64,000 nucleotides of DNA. Source: Lachnospiraceae bacterium. GTDB lineage: Bacteria > Bacillota > Clostridia > Lachnospirales > Lachnospiraceae. Within the stretch, counting starts at the first letter, position 1; each line of letters starts with the position of its first letter. The stretch lies in contig CABJBM010000023.1 of the NCBI GenBank assembly GCA_902363835.1, positions 1 to 64,000 of the forward strand, written 5' to 3'. Both the position numbers and the translations under genes were made by a program. Below the pieces are notes generated by a model. It saw only the letters and a program-made list of their open reading frames with translations. It made no database searches and had not been told where the DNA came from. Of this stretch, positions 1 to 8,130 are shown one piece after another.

Positions 1-37
1 AGCTGACTGTCACTAATAGGTCGAGGGCTTAACCAGG
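1..37 (+). rRNA. 23S rRNA, 3' end (partial)
   Basis: The first bases carry the conserved 3' terminus of bacterial 23S rRNA (CTAATAGGTCGAGGGCTTAA at about 14-33). Only the last few dozen bases of the gene lie in the window, and the exact 3' end was estimated by eye. The rest of the rRNA operon lies upstream of base 1. Confidence 0.85.
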
Positions 38-127
38 TTGGTTTAGGTAAGAGGAAAGAACGGATGATAATAGATATGTAACAATGTGTGGTTTTGAGGG
101 TATATGCCTTAAAAGAAAAGAGATTAA

Positions 128-200
128 GCGCGAGTGGCTCAGTTGGTGGAGTACGACCTTGCCAAGGTCGGGGTCGCGGGTTCGAGTCCCGTCTCGCGCT
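128..200 (+). tRNA. tRNA-Gly(GCC)
   Basis: A cloverleaf can be drawn. The acceptor stem GCGCGAG pairs with CTCGCGC, the anticodon loop is TTGCCAA (anticodon GCC), and the T-loop is GGTTCGAGTCCC. The discriminator is T, as expected for tRNA-Gly. CCA is not encoded. It lies 91 bases after the 23S end with no 5S gene between, so it may be cotranscribed with the rRNA operon. A run of seven T follows at once. Confidence 0.93.
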
Positions 201-304
201 TTTTTTATTTAAGAGCTGGAATCTTGATTTTACAAGGGTTTCCGGCTGTTTTTTATTTTTGGGTTTTTATGGTAAATAGAGCAGACATTAAAACATTAAA
301 ACCG

Positions 305-366
305 ACAGAGCTTAAAACAATGGGAATTTTAACACTCATTCCTGCGTTTTGAGCTCTGTTTTTATT
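305..366 (+). terminator. Intrinsic terminator after rRNA/tRNA-Gly
   Basis: The arms ACAGAGCTTAAAAC (305-318) and GTTTTGAGCTCTGT (346-359) form a 14-bp stem with one G-U pair, followed by a T-rich tract. It closes the rRNA/tRNA unit before motA. The remainder of the 201-524 gap holds the promoter described separately. Confidence 0.75.
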
Positions 367-432
367 TGACACGGCATTTTCTGAGGGAGATAAAGATAAT
401 GTTAAGAAAATGTGAGATTTCTTAACTACCAT

Positions 433-459
433 TAATTCCTATGACGAATCAACCGATAT
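433..459 (+). promoter_or_regulatory. Sigma-D (FliA)-like flagellar promoter
   Basis: TAAT (433-436), then 15 bases, then ACCGATAT (452-459). This closely matches the Bacillus sigma-D consensus TAAA-N15-GCCGATAT. It sits about 65 bp before motA, a gene class commonly read by the motility sigma factor. A housekeeping-like TTGACA is present at 366-371, but its -10 partner is poor. Confidence 0.6.
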
Positions 460-524
460 AAAATTGTCATGCAAAATACATAAGAGGTTAACACTTCTGA
501 AAATTACTGTTAGGAGGTTTTCCA

Positions 525-1361
525 TTGTTTAAATTCATAAGCTCAACACTGATCGGACTTGTATTTGGTGCGTCTCTGATTGTTGGATCTGTATTTGTAT
601 CCGGACACGCAGAGCTGTTCTGGAACATACCCTCGGCATTTATTATTTTCGGTGGAACCATAGGCGCTACCATAATGGCTTTTCCGCCCCAAAGGCTTAA
701 AACCATAGGAACTGTCATTAAAAAGGCATTTTCGAAAGCAGAGTATGATATAAAAAAGGATATTGCAGCTTTAGTCAGATGCTCTGAAATATCACGGAAG
801 GAAGGCTTGCTTGCCCTTGAAAATCACATTGATAATCTAACGGACGATGCATTCCTGAAGCAGGGAATTCAATATATTATTGATGGTGCGGATGAAGAGC
901 AATTGAGAAATTTATTGGAAGGTTCAACCTATTTCATGAAACAAAGGCACCATAAGGGCGCCGCAATGCTGGACATGATAGCGGCTACGGCTCCTGCGCT
1001 GGGGCTTCTTGGAACCTATGTAGGCCTTATTCCCATGTTAAATAATCTGGATGATGCAAGTACCCTGGGCCCAATGATGGCTCTGGAACTGGTTTCATCC
1101 TTTTATGGAGCTTTTGTCGCCTACGTTATATTTTCTCCTATGGCTAAGAGGCTGAAATTTATGAATAAAGAGGAAGAGACAAGAAGAGAACTGATAATAG
1201 AGGGGCTGGCAGGCATACAGCAGGGAAAAAATCCAAGGCTCATCAAAGAAGAATTGATGGCGTATGCAAATATAAGTCTGGATGATGAAGGAAAACCCAG
1301 TGGAAAGCCGGAAGGAAAACCTGATGGGAAACCGAAATCTCGTTTTAAAAAAAGGAGGTGA
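525..1361 (+). CDS. motA: Flagellar motor stator protein MotA
   Basis: MotA and MotB form the ion-conducting stator that drives flagellar rotation in the cytoplasmic membrane. The 278-residue product has paired hydrophobic segments near the N-terminus and a second pair at about 150-205 that includes TAPALGLLGTYVGL and SFYGAFVAYVIFSP; these carry the conserved prolines of the family. The start is TTG at 525, supported by TAGGAGG at 511-517. The C-terminus has an unusual run of GKP repeats (about residues 253-270) ending in a basic patch, beyond the normal family end. motB follows after 10 bases, and no other flagellar genes are in the window. Whether the coupling ion is H+ or Na+ cannot be told. 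Confidence 0.93.
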   Translation: MFKFISSTLIGLVFGASLIVGSVFVSGHAELFWNIPSAFIIFGGTIGATIMAFPPQRLKTIGTVIKKAFSKAEYDIKKDIAALVRCSEISRKEGLLALENHIDNLTDDAFLKQGIQYIIDGADEEQLRNLLEGSTYFMKQRHHKGAAMLDMIAATAPALGLLGTYVGLIPMLNNLDDASTLGPMMALELVSSFYGAFVAYVIFSPMAKRLKFMNKEEETRRELIIEGLAGIQQGKNPRLIKEELMAYANISLDDEGKPSGKPEGKPDGKPKSRFKKRR

Positions 1362-1371
1362 CTGACCAGTT

Positions 1372-2067
1372 ATGAGCAGATTCCGCAGGACCGAAGAGGA
1401 GGAAGAGGAAGAGGAGGCGAGTTGGCAAGACAGTTACAGTGACTTGATGACCGACTTGCTCGCTATTTTTGTAATTTTGTTTGCCTTTGCCATGATGAAT
1501 CAGGCACTTACCATTCAGGAAAATAAAAGAGAAAAAGAAGCAGCAGCTGCGGCCAGCCAGGCTGCAGCCACGGAACAAAACGATTTGAAATCGGATTCAG
1601 AAGAGTTTAACAAGCTTTATGAATACATTAAAGCATACATAGAGGAAGAGCAGCTTACCAACGAATTAAGCGTTACAAAGCTGGGTAACAGAGAGATTCT
1701 GCTGCGAATTGCGGCTTCCGTGTTATTTGATTCAGGAAGAGCTGAAATCAATGAGGATGCGGAACCTATGCTTCAGAAAATTTCTGAAATATTAATAACC
1801 TACCAGGATTCCTTTAAAATGGTCAGGATAGAAGGACATACGGATAACCGCCCCATTAATACCCACATCTATGACAGCAACTGGGAACTTTCCACAAGCC
1901 GTGCAGTTAATGTTCTGCGGTGGTTGCTGGAGACCTCCGAAATTGAAGCGAAAAAGTTTTCTGCCATCGGCTACAGTGAATATTATCCAGTTGATGATAA
2001 CTCTACCGATGATGGCAGAAGAAAGAACAGGCGGGTAGACTTTTTTATTGAGGGAACAAACGAATAA
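1372..2067 (+). CDS. motB: Flagellar motor stator protein MotB
   Basis: MotB anchors the stator to peptidoglycan and carries the ion-binding aspartate. The 231-residue protein starts with an acidic stretch of eight glutamates. One transmembrane helix (about 24-43) follows, containing the family aspartate at D24 in the motif SYSDLMTDLL. After an Ala-rich linker comes an OmpA/MotB peptidoglycan-binding domain (about 100-228) with the typical GHTDNR at 155-160. Its ribosome binding site AAGGAGGTGA overlaps the motA stop, so the pair should be translationally coupled. An intrinsic terminator closes the unit. Confidence 0.94.
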   Translation: MSRFRRTEEEEEEEEASWQDSYSDLMTDLLAIFVILFAFAMMNQALTIQENKREKEAAAAASQAAATEQNDLKSDSEEFNKLYEYIKAYIEEEQLTNELSVTKLGNREILLRIAASVLFDSGRAEINEDAEPMLQKISEILITYQDSFKMVRIEGHTDNRPINTHIYDSNWELSTSRAVNVLRWLLETSEIEAKKFSAIGYSEYYPVDDNSTDDGRRKNRRVDFFIEGTNE

Positions 2068-2113
2068 TTGCAGCCTTACCAGAGCCTTTTACAAAATAAA
2101 AAATCGGTTAAAG

Positions 2114-2157
2114 CGCCTTATCCCGTAGATTTTACACTCTACGGATAAGGCGTTTTT
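2114..2157 (+). terminator. Intrinsic terminator of motAB
   Basis: Near-complementary arms CGCCTTATC-CGTAG and CTACGGATAAGGCG are followed by TTTTT. It lies 47 bases after the motB stop. Confidence 0.85.
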
Positions 2158-2187
2158 CTGTTCATTGGCAAATGTTCCTATCATCTA

Positions 2188-2246
2188 TTGACAATTCAAA
2201 GAGTCAGGATATAATAGTTATGTATGCAATTGTTGCTAATGCAATT
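2188..2246 (+). promoter_or_regulatory. Promoter and possible MarR operator for ABC exporter operon
   Basis: TTGACA (2188-2193), a 16-bp spacer and TATAAT (2210-2215) form a strong promoter. Just downstream, two direct ATGCAATT copies (2224-2231 and 2239-2246) overlap a small dyad TTGC-TAAT-GCAA (2233-2244). The dyad is a plausible site for the MarR protein encoded at the end of the operon; this is inference. Confidence 0.7.
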
Positions 2247-2278
2247 ATTGTTATAATAACTAATCCAGGGAGCCTGAC

Positions 2279-4009
2279 ATGAAAAACCTATTAGTCTATG
2301 CAAAAAAGTATAAAAAAGAATTTATCCTTGCAATAATCTGTATTGAGGCTGAAACCATTTTTGAATTAGTTATCCCCATGATTATGGCTGACATCATTGA
2401 TGTGGGGGTTGCAAACGGTGATAAGAATTACATATTTTTAAAGGGATTTCAGATGGTATTCTTTGCCGTTGTTTCTCTCTTTCTGGGCCATGCATGTGCC
2501 CGGTATACCGCGATCTGCGGAAATGGTGTGGGAGCTGAAATCCGAATGGCAGAATTTCAGAAAATGCAGACCTATTCCTTCGCAAACACGGACCGGTTCA
2601 GCACCCCTTCTTTGGTAACAAGGCTTACAAGTGATATTACCACAATCCAGAATTCCATTACAAACGGAATGCGTCCCGGCTTTCGTTCCCCGGTGATGAT
2701 GATGACAGCATTGATTGTTTCGTTCAGACTGAATGCAGAACTTGCTGTGGTATTTTTAATTGCGGCTCCCGTGCTGGCTGCCATATTATATACCATCATT
2801 AAAAACGTAAGACCTTTGTACGCAAAAATGCAGGGAGCTGTTGATCTTGTAAACAGGATCATTCAGGAGAATCTGGTCGCTATCCGGGTGGTAAAAGCGT
2901 ATGTTCGGGGAGATTATGAGATAAGCAAATTTAAAGAGGGAAGCACGAACTTACAGAATTCCTCGGAAAGGTCCTTTTCCCTGGCTGCCTTAAATATGCC
3001 TGCCTTACAGTTTGTCATGTACGGAACCATATTAAGTATTCTGTGGTTTGGCGGAAACCTGGTTATGATCGGTGACATGAAGGTAGGTGCGCTGACCAGC
3101 TTTCTCAGCTATGTGCTGCAGGTGCTTAATTCCCTTATGATGTTTTCCAATGTTTTTCTTTTGTTCACCCGGTCCCTGACTTCATGGAAGAGGATTTCGG
3201 AGGTTTTAGATGAGGAACCGATTATCAATGACGACCGGGCAAAGGATATATCCATCAAAGAAGGCTGGATCCGGTTTGAACATGTATATTTCAAATACAA
3301 GGAAAATGCAAAGGAATATGTGCTTTCCGACATCTCTTTTGAAATCAGTCCGGGACAGACGGTTGGAATCATAGGGCAGACCGGAGCTGCCAAAAGCACC
3401 CTGGTGCAGCTGATCCCAAGGCTTTATGAGGTGACCTCCGGCAATATTACCATTGACGGCCATCCCATATACGAATATACCCAGGATCATTTAAGGGATT
3501 CCATTGCTATGGTGTTACAGAAAAACACCCTTTTTTCCGGTACGGTGAAAGAAAACCTTTACTGGGGAAAAGAGGACGCAACGGAGGAAGAAATAGAAAG
3601 AGCCTGCAGCATTGCCTGTGTCAATGAATTTATCGGCCGTCTGGATCATGGCTATGATACGGAGCTGGGGCAGGGAGGCGTTAATGTCTCAGGAGGGCAG
3701 AAACAGCGGCTCTGCATTGCAAGAGCGATTTTAAAGGCCCCTAAGGTGCTTATTTTAGACGATTCCACAAGCGCCCTTGACACCGCCACGGAAGCAAAGA
3801 TAAAAGAGGGCCTGGAACAATCTCTTCCCGGCATGACAAAGATCATCATCAGCCAGCGGATATCCTCTGTCATGGATGCAGACCAGATTATTATCCTTGA
3901 TGACGGAAAAATAAATGCCATTGGAACTCATGAACAACTGCTGGCTGATAATGAAATTTATCAGGATATTTACTTTTCCCAGCAGAAAGGAGGCAGCCAG
4001 GCCGTATGA
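2279..4009 (+). CDS. ABC exporter half-transporter, degenerate ATPase subunit
   Basis: This 576-residue protein joins a six-helix type IV exporter membrane domain (about 1-310) to an ATPase domain (about 330-570). The nucleotide-binding motifs are altered. Walker A reads GQTGAAKST, with Ala for the second conserved Gly. The residue after Walker B is Asp instead of the catalytic Glu (LILDDSTSALD). The switch His is replaced by Gln (ISQRISS). The signature VSGGQKQR is intact. This is the pattern of the non-catalytic half of heterodimeric exporters such as TM287/288, BmrCD or LmrCD. It overlaps the canonical partner at 4006 by an ATGA junction. A multidrug or peptide export role is likely; the substrate is unknown. 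Confidence 0.9.
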   Translation: MKNLLVYAKKYKKEFILAIICIEAETIFELVIPMIMADIIDVGVANGDKNYIFLKGFQMVFFAVVSLFLGHACARYTAICGNGVGAEIRMAEFQKMQTYSFANTDRFSTPSLVTRLTSDITTIQNSITNGMRPGFRSPVMMMTALIVSFRLNAELAVVFLIAAPVLAAILYTIIKNVRPLYAKMQGAVDLVNRIIQENLVAIRVVKAYVRGDYEISKFKEGSTNLQNSSERSFSLAALNMPALQFVMYGTILSILWFGGNLVMIGDMKVGALTSFLSYVLQVLNSLMMFSNVFLLFTRSLTSWKRISEVLDEEPIINDDRAKDISIKEGWIRFEHVYFKYKENAKEYVLSDISFEISPGQTVGIIGQTGAAKSTLVQLIPRLYEVTSGNITIDGHPIYEYTQDHLRDSIAMVLQKNTLFSGTVKENLYWGKEDATEEEIERACSIACVNEFIGRLDHGYDTELGQGGVNVSGGQKQRLCIARAILKAPKVLILDDSTSALDTATEAKIKEGLEQSLPGMTKIIISQRISSVMDADQIIILDDGKINAIGTHEQLLADNEIYQDIYFSQQKGGSQAV

Positions 4010-5862
4010 AGAATACCGGACACCCAAGACCAAAAGACACAAAAAAGACCATGGAAAAGCTTTTGAAATATATCGGCCATTACAAACTTTCCATGGTGTT
4101 CATAGCGATCCTGGTAAGCATCAGTGCATTTTCCGGAATAATGGGAACCTATTTGCTGAAGCCGGTCATAAATGAATATATCCTGCCGGGAAATATTCCC
4201 GGGCTTGTCAGAATGATTGTTCTGATGGGAGTGCTCTATCTGGCGGGGGCAATATCCTGTCTGCTCTATAACCGGATGATGGTCCACGTTTCCCAGCAGG
4301 TGGTAAGCGAAATAAGGGTAGACTTATTCCGCCATACCCAGAAGCTGCCCTTAAAGTTTTTTGATACCCATACCCATGGGGAGCTGATGAGCCATTTTAC
4401 AAATGATGTTGACACCATCTCAGAAGCGCTTAACAACAGCTTTACATTGCTGATCCAGAGCTTTATTACTTCCGTAGGTACGATTATCATGTTAATCCTT
4501 CTGGACTGGAAGCTGTCATTTATCGTTGTATTTTTTTTGCTGGTTATGTTAATATATATTCGACACAATGGAAAGCTGAGCAAAAAGTATTTTGCCCAGC
4601 AGCAGAAAAATCTCGGCAACATCAATGGTTATGTAGAGGAAATGGTGGAGGGGCAGAAGGTGGAAAAGATTTTCCGCCATGAAAAACAGGACTTTAAAAA
4701 ATTCTGTGAGCTGAACGAGAAGCTGAGGGTTTCTTCCACAATGGCTTCCACCTATACGGGAATTACCGTTCCAACCATTGTGTCTCTTTCTTACATTAAT
4801 TATGCCATCTCTGCCTGTGTGGGCGGATTGTTTGCACTGTCAGGACTGATTAATATGGGAACCCTGGCATCCTATCTGGTTTATGTCAGGCAGAGCGCCA
4901 TGCCCATGAACCAGTTTACCATGCAGATCAATTTTCTCATGGTGGCCCTTGCCAGTGCGGAAAAGATTTTTAGTATGATGGAGGAAGAGCCGGAATCCGA
5001 CAAAGGAACTGTCACCTTAAAAAGAGTGGTGCAGGAGATGGATGGAAGCCTGAAGGAAACAGATATCTATACCGGTTCTTTTGCCTGGAAAGTGCCTGAC
5101 CTGGACCAGGGATATCATCTGGTTCCTTTAAAGGGAGATGTCCGGTTCCACGATGTGGTATTCGGCTATACGGGCGAAAACATTATTTTAAACGGCATCA
5201 GCCTTTATGCCAAACCTGGCCAGAAGATTGCCTTCGTTGGCTCTACCGGAGCGGGTAAAACGACCATCATCAACCTGGTCAACCGTTTTTATGAATTAAA
5301 CGGAGGTACCATAACCTATGACGGAATTGATATCCGGAACATAAAAAAGGATGATTTAAGACGTTCCATTTCCCTGGTCATTCAGGAAACCCACTTGTTT
5401 ACCGGAAGCATTGCCGATAATATCCGGTATGGAAGGCTGAATGCTTCCCATGAAGACGTGCTGACCGCCGCCAAAATCGCAAATGCGGATTCCTTTATAC
5501 GGCGCCTTCCAAACGGCTACGATACCCTGCTGGAAAGTGACGGCAGCAATTTATCCCAGGGACAGCGGCAGCTGATCGCCATTGCAAGAGCCGCCATATC
5601 ACAGCCGCCGGTCCTTGTTATGGACGAAGCCACCAGTTCCATTGATACACGAACGGAAAAACTCATTGAAAAGGGTATGGATGCCCTTATGAAAGACCGG
5701 ACGGTATTTGTTATCGCCCACAGACTTTCCACCGTAAGAAATTCAAACGCCATCCTGGTTCTTGAAAAGGGAGAAATTATTGAGCGGGGCAGTCATGATG
5801 AATTGCTTCAGGAAAAAGGGAAGTATTACCAGCTGCATACAGGGCAGTTTGAATTAGAATGA
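4006..5862 (+). CDS. ABC exporter half-transporter, catalytic subunit
   Basis: A 618-residue partner of the preceding gene, with a membrane domain (about 20-320) and an ATPase domain (about 375-615). Walker A (GSTGAGKTT), Walker B with catalytic Glu (LVMDEATSSID) and the switch His (IAHRLSTV) are canonical. The signature LSQGQRQ deviates from LSGGQ and would face the degenerate site of the partner, as expected for an asymmetric heterodimer. An extra segment of about 40 residues precedes the ATPase domain (about 335-375). A MarR-type gene follows, so induction by a toxic substrate is a reasonable inference. Confidence 0.9.
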   Translation: MKNTGHPRPKDTKKTMEKLLKYIGHYKLSMVFIAILVSISAFSGIMGTYLLKPVINEYILPGNIPGLVRMIVLMGVLYLAGAISCLLYNRMMVHVSQQVVSEIRVDLFRHTQKLPLKFFDTHTHGELMSHFTNDVDTISEALNNSFTLLIQSFITSVGTIIMLILLDWKLSFIVVFFLLVMLIYIRHNGKLSKKYFAQQQKNLGNINGYVEEMVEGQKVEKIFRHEKQDFKKFCELNEKLRVSSTMASTYTGITVPTIVSLSYINYAISACVGGLFALSGLINMGTLASYLVYVRQSAMPMNQFTMQINFLMVALASAEKIFSMMEEEPESDKGTVTLKRVVQEMDGSLKETDIYTGSFAWKVPDLDQGYHLVPLKGDVRFHDVVFGYTGENIILNGISLYAKPGQKIAFVGSTGAGKTTIINLVNRFYELNGGTITYDGIDIRNIKKDDLRRSISLVIQETHLFTGSIADNIRYGRLNASHEDVLTAAKIANADSFIRRLPNGYDTLLESDGSNLSQGQRQLIAIARAAISQPPVLVMDEATSSIDTRTEKLIEKGMDALMKDRTVFVIAHRLSTVRNSNAILVLEKGEIIERGSHDELLQEKGKYYQLHTGQFELE

Positions 5863-5974
5863 TGAAATGAAGCGTGAACAATATAGTAGATTTTGAGACG
5901 GCAGAGGGCCGGTTAAAAAGAGGAACTCAATTTAGGCATTGGTTCCATAGTAGTGATAAAATAAAGAGCAGAGG

Positions 5975-6005
5975 GGCACAACATGCGGCATGGCATGTTT
6001 GTGCC
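5975..6005. repeat. Inverted repeat before marR-type gene
   Basis: Arms GGCACAACATGC (5975-5986) and GCATGTTTGTGCC (5993-6005) differ by one inserted base. The repeat lies between the exporter stop and the likely start of the MarR gene, so it may be an autoregulatory operator or an intercistronic hairpin. Its presence supports the later start at 6024. Confidence 0.55.
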
Positions 6006-6023
6006 TTGAGCCAAGGGAAAGGA

Positions 6024-6536
6024 ATGATAAAATATATGGAGCGATATAATGTGAGAGAATTATTGGTTCGTGAAGAAAAAGCCAGGAAACAGATTATTTC
6101 TCCGCTTCTGTCAAATATCGGATTAACGCCGGGGCAGGGACATGCCAGGATTTTATATAATCTTTTGCAAAAGGACCATATCACCCAAAAGGAGCTGGCA
6201 GATCGATGCTGTTTTGATGCGGCCACCATGTCAAGAAATATAGACAAACTGCAGGATATGGGGTTCCTCCGGAGAGAAAATAATCCGGACTGCAGACGTT
6301 CCTTTCTGATCAGCCTCACAGAAAAAGGGCTTGCCGAAGCAGAAGAAACAAGAAAGGTTTTTCAGCAATTCGAAGAACTTATCTGTGCCGGCATACCAGA
6401 AGATGAAATAGCCGTATTCAGCCAAGTGTTAACGAAAATGTGCAGCAATCTGGAAGCTTATAAAATTCCGGCGGGCAATGAAAACAAAGGAGAGTGTAGC
6501 ACAACGACATCAGAGACCGTTTCAAAGTCAGTATAA
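6024..6536 (+). CDS. MarR-family transcriptional regulator
   Basis: A winged-helix regulator of about 170 residues. The recognisable part runs from about residue 30 to 130 and includes LAD.CCFDAATMSRNIDKLQ (recognition helix) and the wing GFLRRENNPDCRRS. The frame is open back to a GTG at 5874. I choose ATG 6024 because it follows GGGAAAGGA and because the upstream stretch contains a strong inverted repeat. The extended reading would add 50 unrelated residues. Being last in the exporter operon, it probably represses that operon and responds to an exported compound. A GC-poor hairpin-like sequence follows at 6572. Confidence 0.85.
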   Translation: MIKYMERYNVRELLVREEKARKQIISPLLSNIGLTPGQGHARILYNLLQKDHITQKELADRCCFDAATMSRNIDKLQDMGFLRRENNPDCRRSFLISLTEKGLAEAEETRKVFQQFEELICAGIPEDEIAVFSQVLTKMCSNLEAYKIPAGNENKGECSTTTSETVSKSV

Positions 6537-6571
6537 GTTCAAAAGATGATATAAAGTTTTATAGTCATTTA

Positions 6572-6602
6572 GGGCAAGGCCATTTTCAGGTGGTTCTTGC
6601 CC
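6572..6602. terminator. Hairpin after marR-type gene (weak terminator)
   Basis: GGGCAAG (6572-6578) pairs with CTTGCCC (6596-6602), with inner CCATT/GGTGG pairing. No T run follows, so it may be only a weak terminator. The rest of 6537-6788 shows nothing else clear. Confidence 0.4.
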
Positions 6603-6788
6603 ATTGTTAATATTATAAATCTGTTTCTTTGCTTTGAAAAACATGCATGGAATAATCTGATGCCCAATCTTTTCTCGCCCATCTTGTTGCTTAAGCTGTT
6701 AGAATAAAGAAGGTAATTGGTTAGGCAGCTCCCAAACCTGGAATTTTCATCTGTTACTCTAATAACCGGCTGCTGTAAAATGCAGTTA

Positions 6789-7265
6789 TTATGTGCTTAA
6801 CTCATTTTCTAAAAAAGCTTTGATATATGGGTTGTTTTCTTTACTTAAAGCAGGCATAAATGCCATGTAACGGCATTTTTTATAGTGATCATTATCTAAA
6901 GAGAAGTCATATCCCATTAAGCATTTAGGATTGCATTCCTCTGGATTTATTAATCGCTTGCATACAGATGCCTTTTTGATTTCTTTCTTCATTTTGTCCG
7001 GCAAAGTATTCAAAAAGGTTTCATAAGCTTTTAGGTGTTCGGGATAAATTCGTAATCTTATTCCGGTTTTTCGAAACACAAAAGTTGCCAGCACTTTTTT
7101 CGTGGTATTCAGTCTGTAGGAAACGATAAATCCATTTTTAGCAGATTTAATTTCACATTTGCAGTTGTTTTGCATAAGGTAATCATTTATTTCCGCAACG
7201 GAATCTTTATTGCCATGGTCTACTGCTTCAAGAAAAACAGTAAAATTTTCATTTGGTTTATCCAA
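6789..7265 (-). CDS. Hypothetical Cys-rich protein
   Basis: A 158-residue protein that I do not assign to a family. The N-terminal two thirds look like a mixed alpha/beta domain. The C-terminal third contains five Cys in the pattern VCKRL...ECNPKCL...KKCRY (about residues 108-138), which could bind a metal. There is no signal peptide and no membrane segment. It starts 13 bases after the AraC/GyrI gene stop on the same strand, so the two are probably one transcript, and it may act with that regulator. Function unknown. Confidence 0.7.
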   Translation of the reverse strand: MDKPNENFTVFLEAVDHGNKDSVAEINDYLMQNNCKCEIKSAKNGFIVSYRLNTTKKVLATFVFRKTGIRLRIYPEHLKAYETFLNTLPDKMKKEIKKASVCKRLINPEECNPKCLMGYDFSLDNDHYKKCRYMAFMPALSKENNPYIKAFLENELST

Positions 7266-7278
7266 GGTTTTCTCCTGA

Positions 7279-8130
7279 TTATTTTTTTATGACAGGTATC
7301 CATACTTCAAATGCAGCATTTTGAGGGTCAGGACTTAAATAGACCTCAATGTCCGGTCCATTGTCGTATTCGTATCCGGAAGTTGGAAGCCATTCGGTGA
7401 CAATTCGTTTTTCCAAATCCTGTATTGCTTGAGGGCATTGACCTTCTCCGGAAAATATTGCCCAGGTGAAAGCCGGAACAACATATTCTTCCAGGGTCTC
7501 ATCTATTTCCTTTGTACTGGCAGCGGCAATAAAATACCGCCATTCTTCCGGGTCATTGCAAACGCTGACTCCTAATATTCCCCCAGGGGATCCGTTTGCC
7601 ATGGCGGCTAATTTAGGGATTGTTCCGTCCATAGCAGCTTTGCCCCACATTTGGGGTACAATTTCAAAATTCTTTTCAATTTCCCGGTGCAGCGGTTGTG
7701 CAGTCCCTACAATCCGAAATCCCCCCTTTTTCTCGATTCGATAATTCAATTCATCCACTCCTTTTATTGTAATTTTGAAGCTGATAGGTGGATATGATTT
7801 TACGGAAATACCGTTTTCTTTTACAAGAGACGGTGCTACTCCATGTATGCTTTGAAAAGCCCGGTTAAATGCAGTGGGGGATTGATAGCCATATTTAAGA
7901 GCAACATCAATAATTTTATTATCTCCATTCTGTAAATCCACCGCTGCTAAGGACATACGTCTGCGCCGGATGTATTCAGATAAAGGTACATTTGCCATAT
8001 ATGCGAACATTCTCTGAAAATGATAAATAGAACAACAGGCTATTTTTCCTACTTGTTCATAGTCTATATCTTCCGTTAAATGCTCCTCGATATAGTTAAT
8101 TGATTTGTTTAAACCCTCAATCCATTCCAT
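7279..8130 (-). CDS. AraC-family regulator with GyrI-like ligand-binding domain
   Basis: A 283-residue protein. Residues about 8-105 form the AraC double helix-turn-helix, with IACCSIYHFQRMFAYMANVPLSEYIRRRR and the second helix pair ending in PTAFNRAFQSIHG. Residues about 125-282 form a GyrI/SOUL-like effector-binding domain (starts YRIEKKGGFRIVGTAQPL, ends FEVWIPVIK). This resembles Rob, SoxS-like and BmrR-type sensors of hydrophobic compounds. It is transcribed away from the tRNA region and is followed closely by the Cys-rich gene. The inducer is unknown. Confidence 0.9.
   Translation of the reverse strand: MEWIEGLNKSINYIEEHLTEDIDYEQVGKIACCSIYHFQRMFAYMANVPLSEYIRRRRMSLAAVDLQNGDNKIIDVALKYGYQSPTAFNRAFQSIHGVAPSLVKENGISVKSYPPISFKITIKGVDELNYRIEKKGGFRIVGTAQPLHREIEKNFEIVPQMWGKAAMDGTIPKLAAMANGSPGGILGVSVCNDPEEWRYFIAAASTKEIDETLEEYVVPAFTWAIFSGEGQCPQAIQDLEKRIVTEWLPTSGYEYDNGPDIEVYLSPDPQNAAFEVWIPVIKK

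Noticed and set aside
5874..6023. 50-codon N-terminal extension of the MarR gene from a GTG start
   Set aside because: It includes a strong inverted repeat, lacks a ribosome site, and is unlike MarR proteins; ATG 6024 is better.
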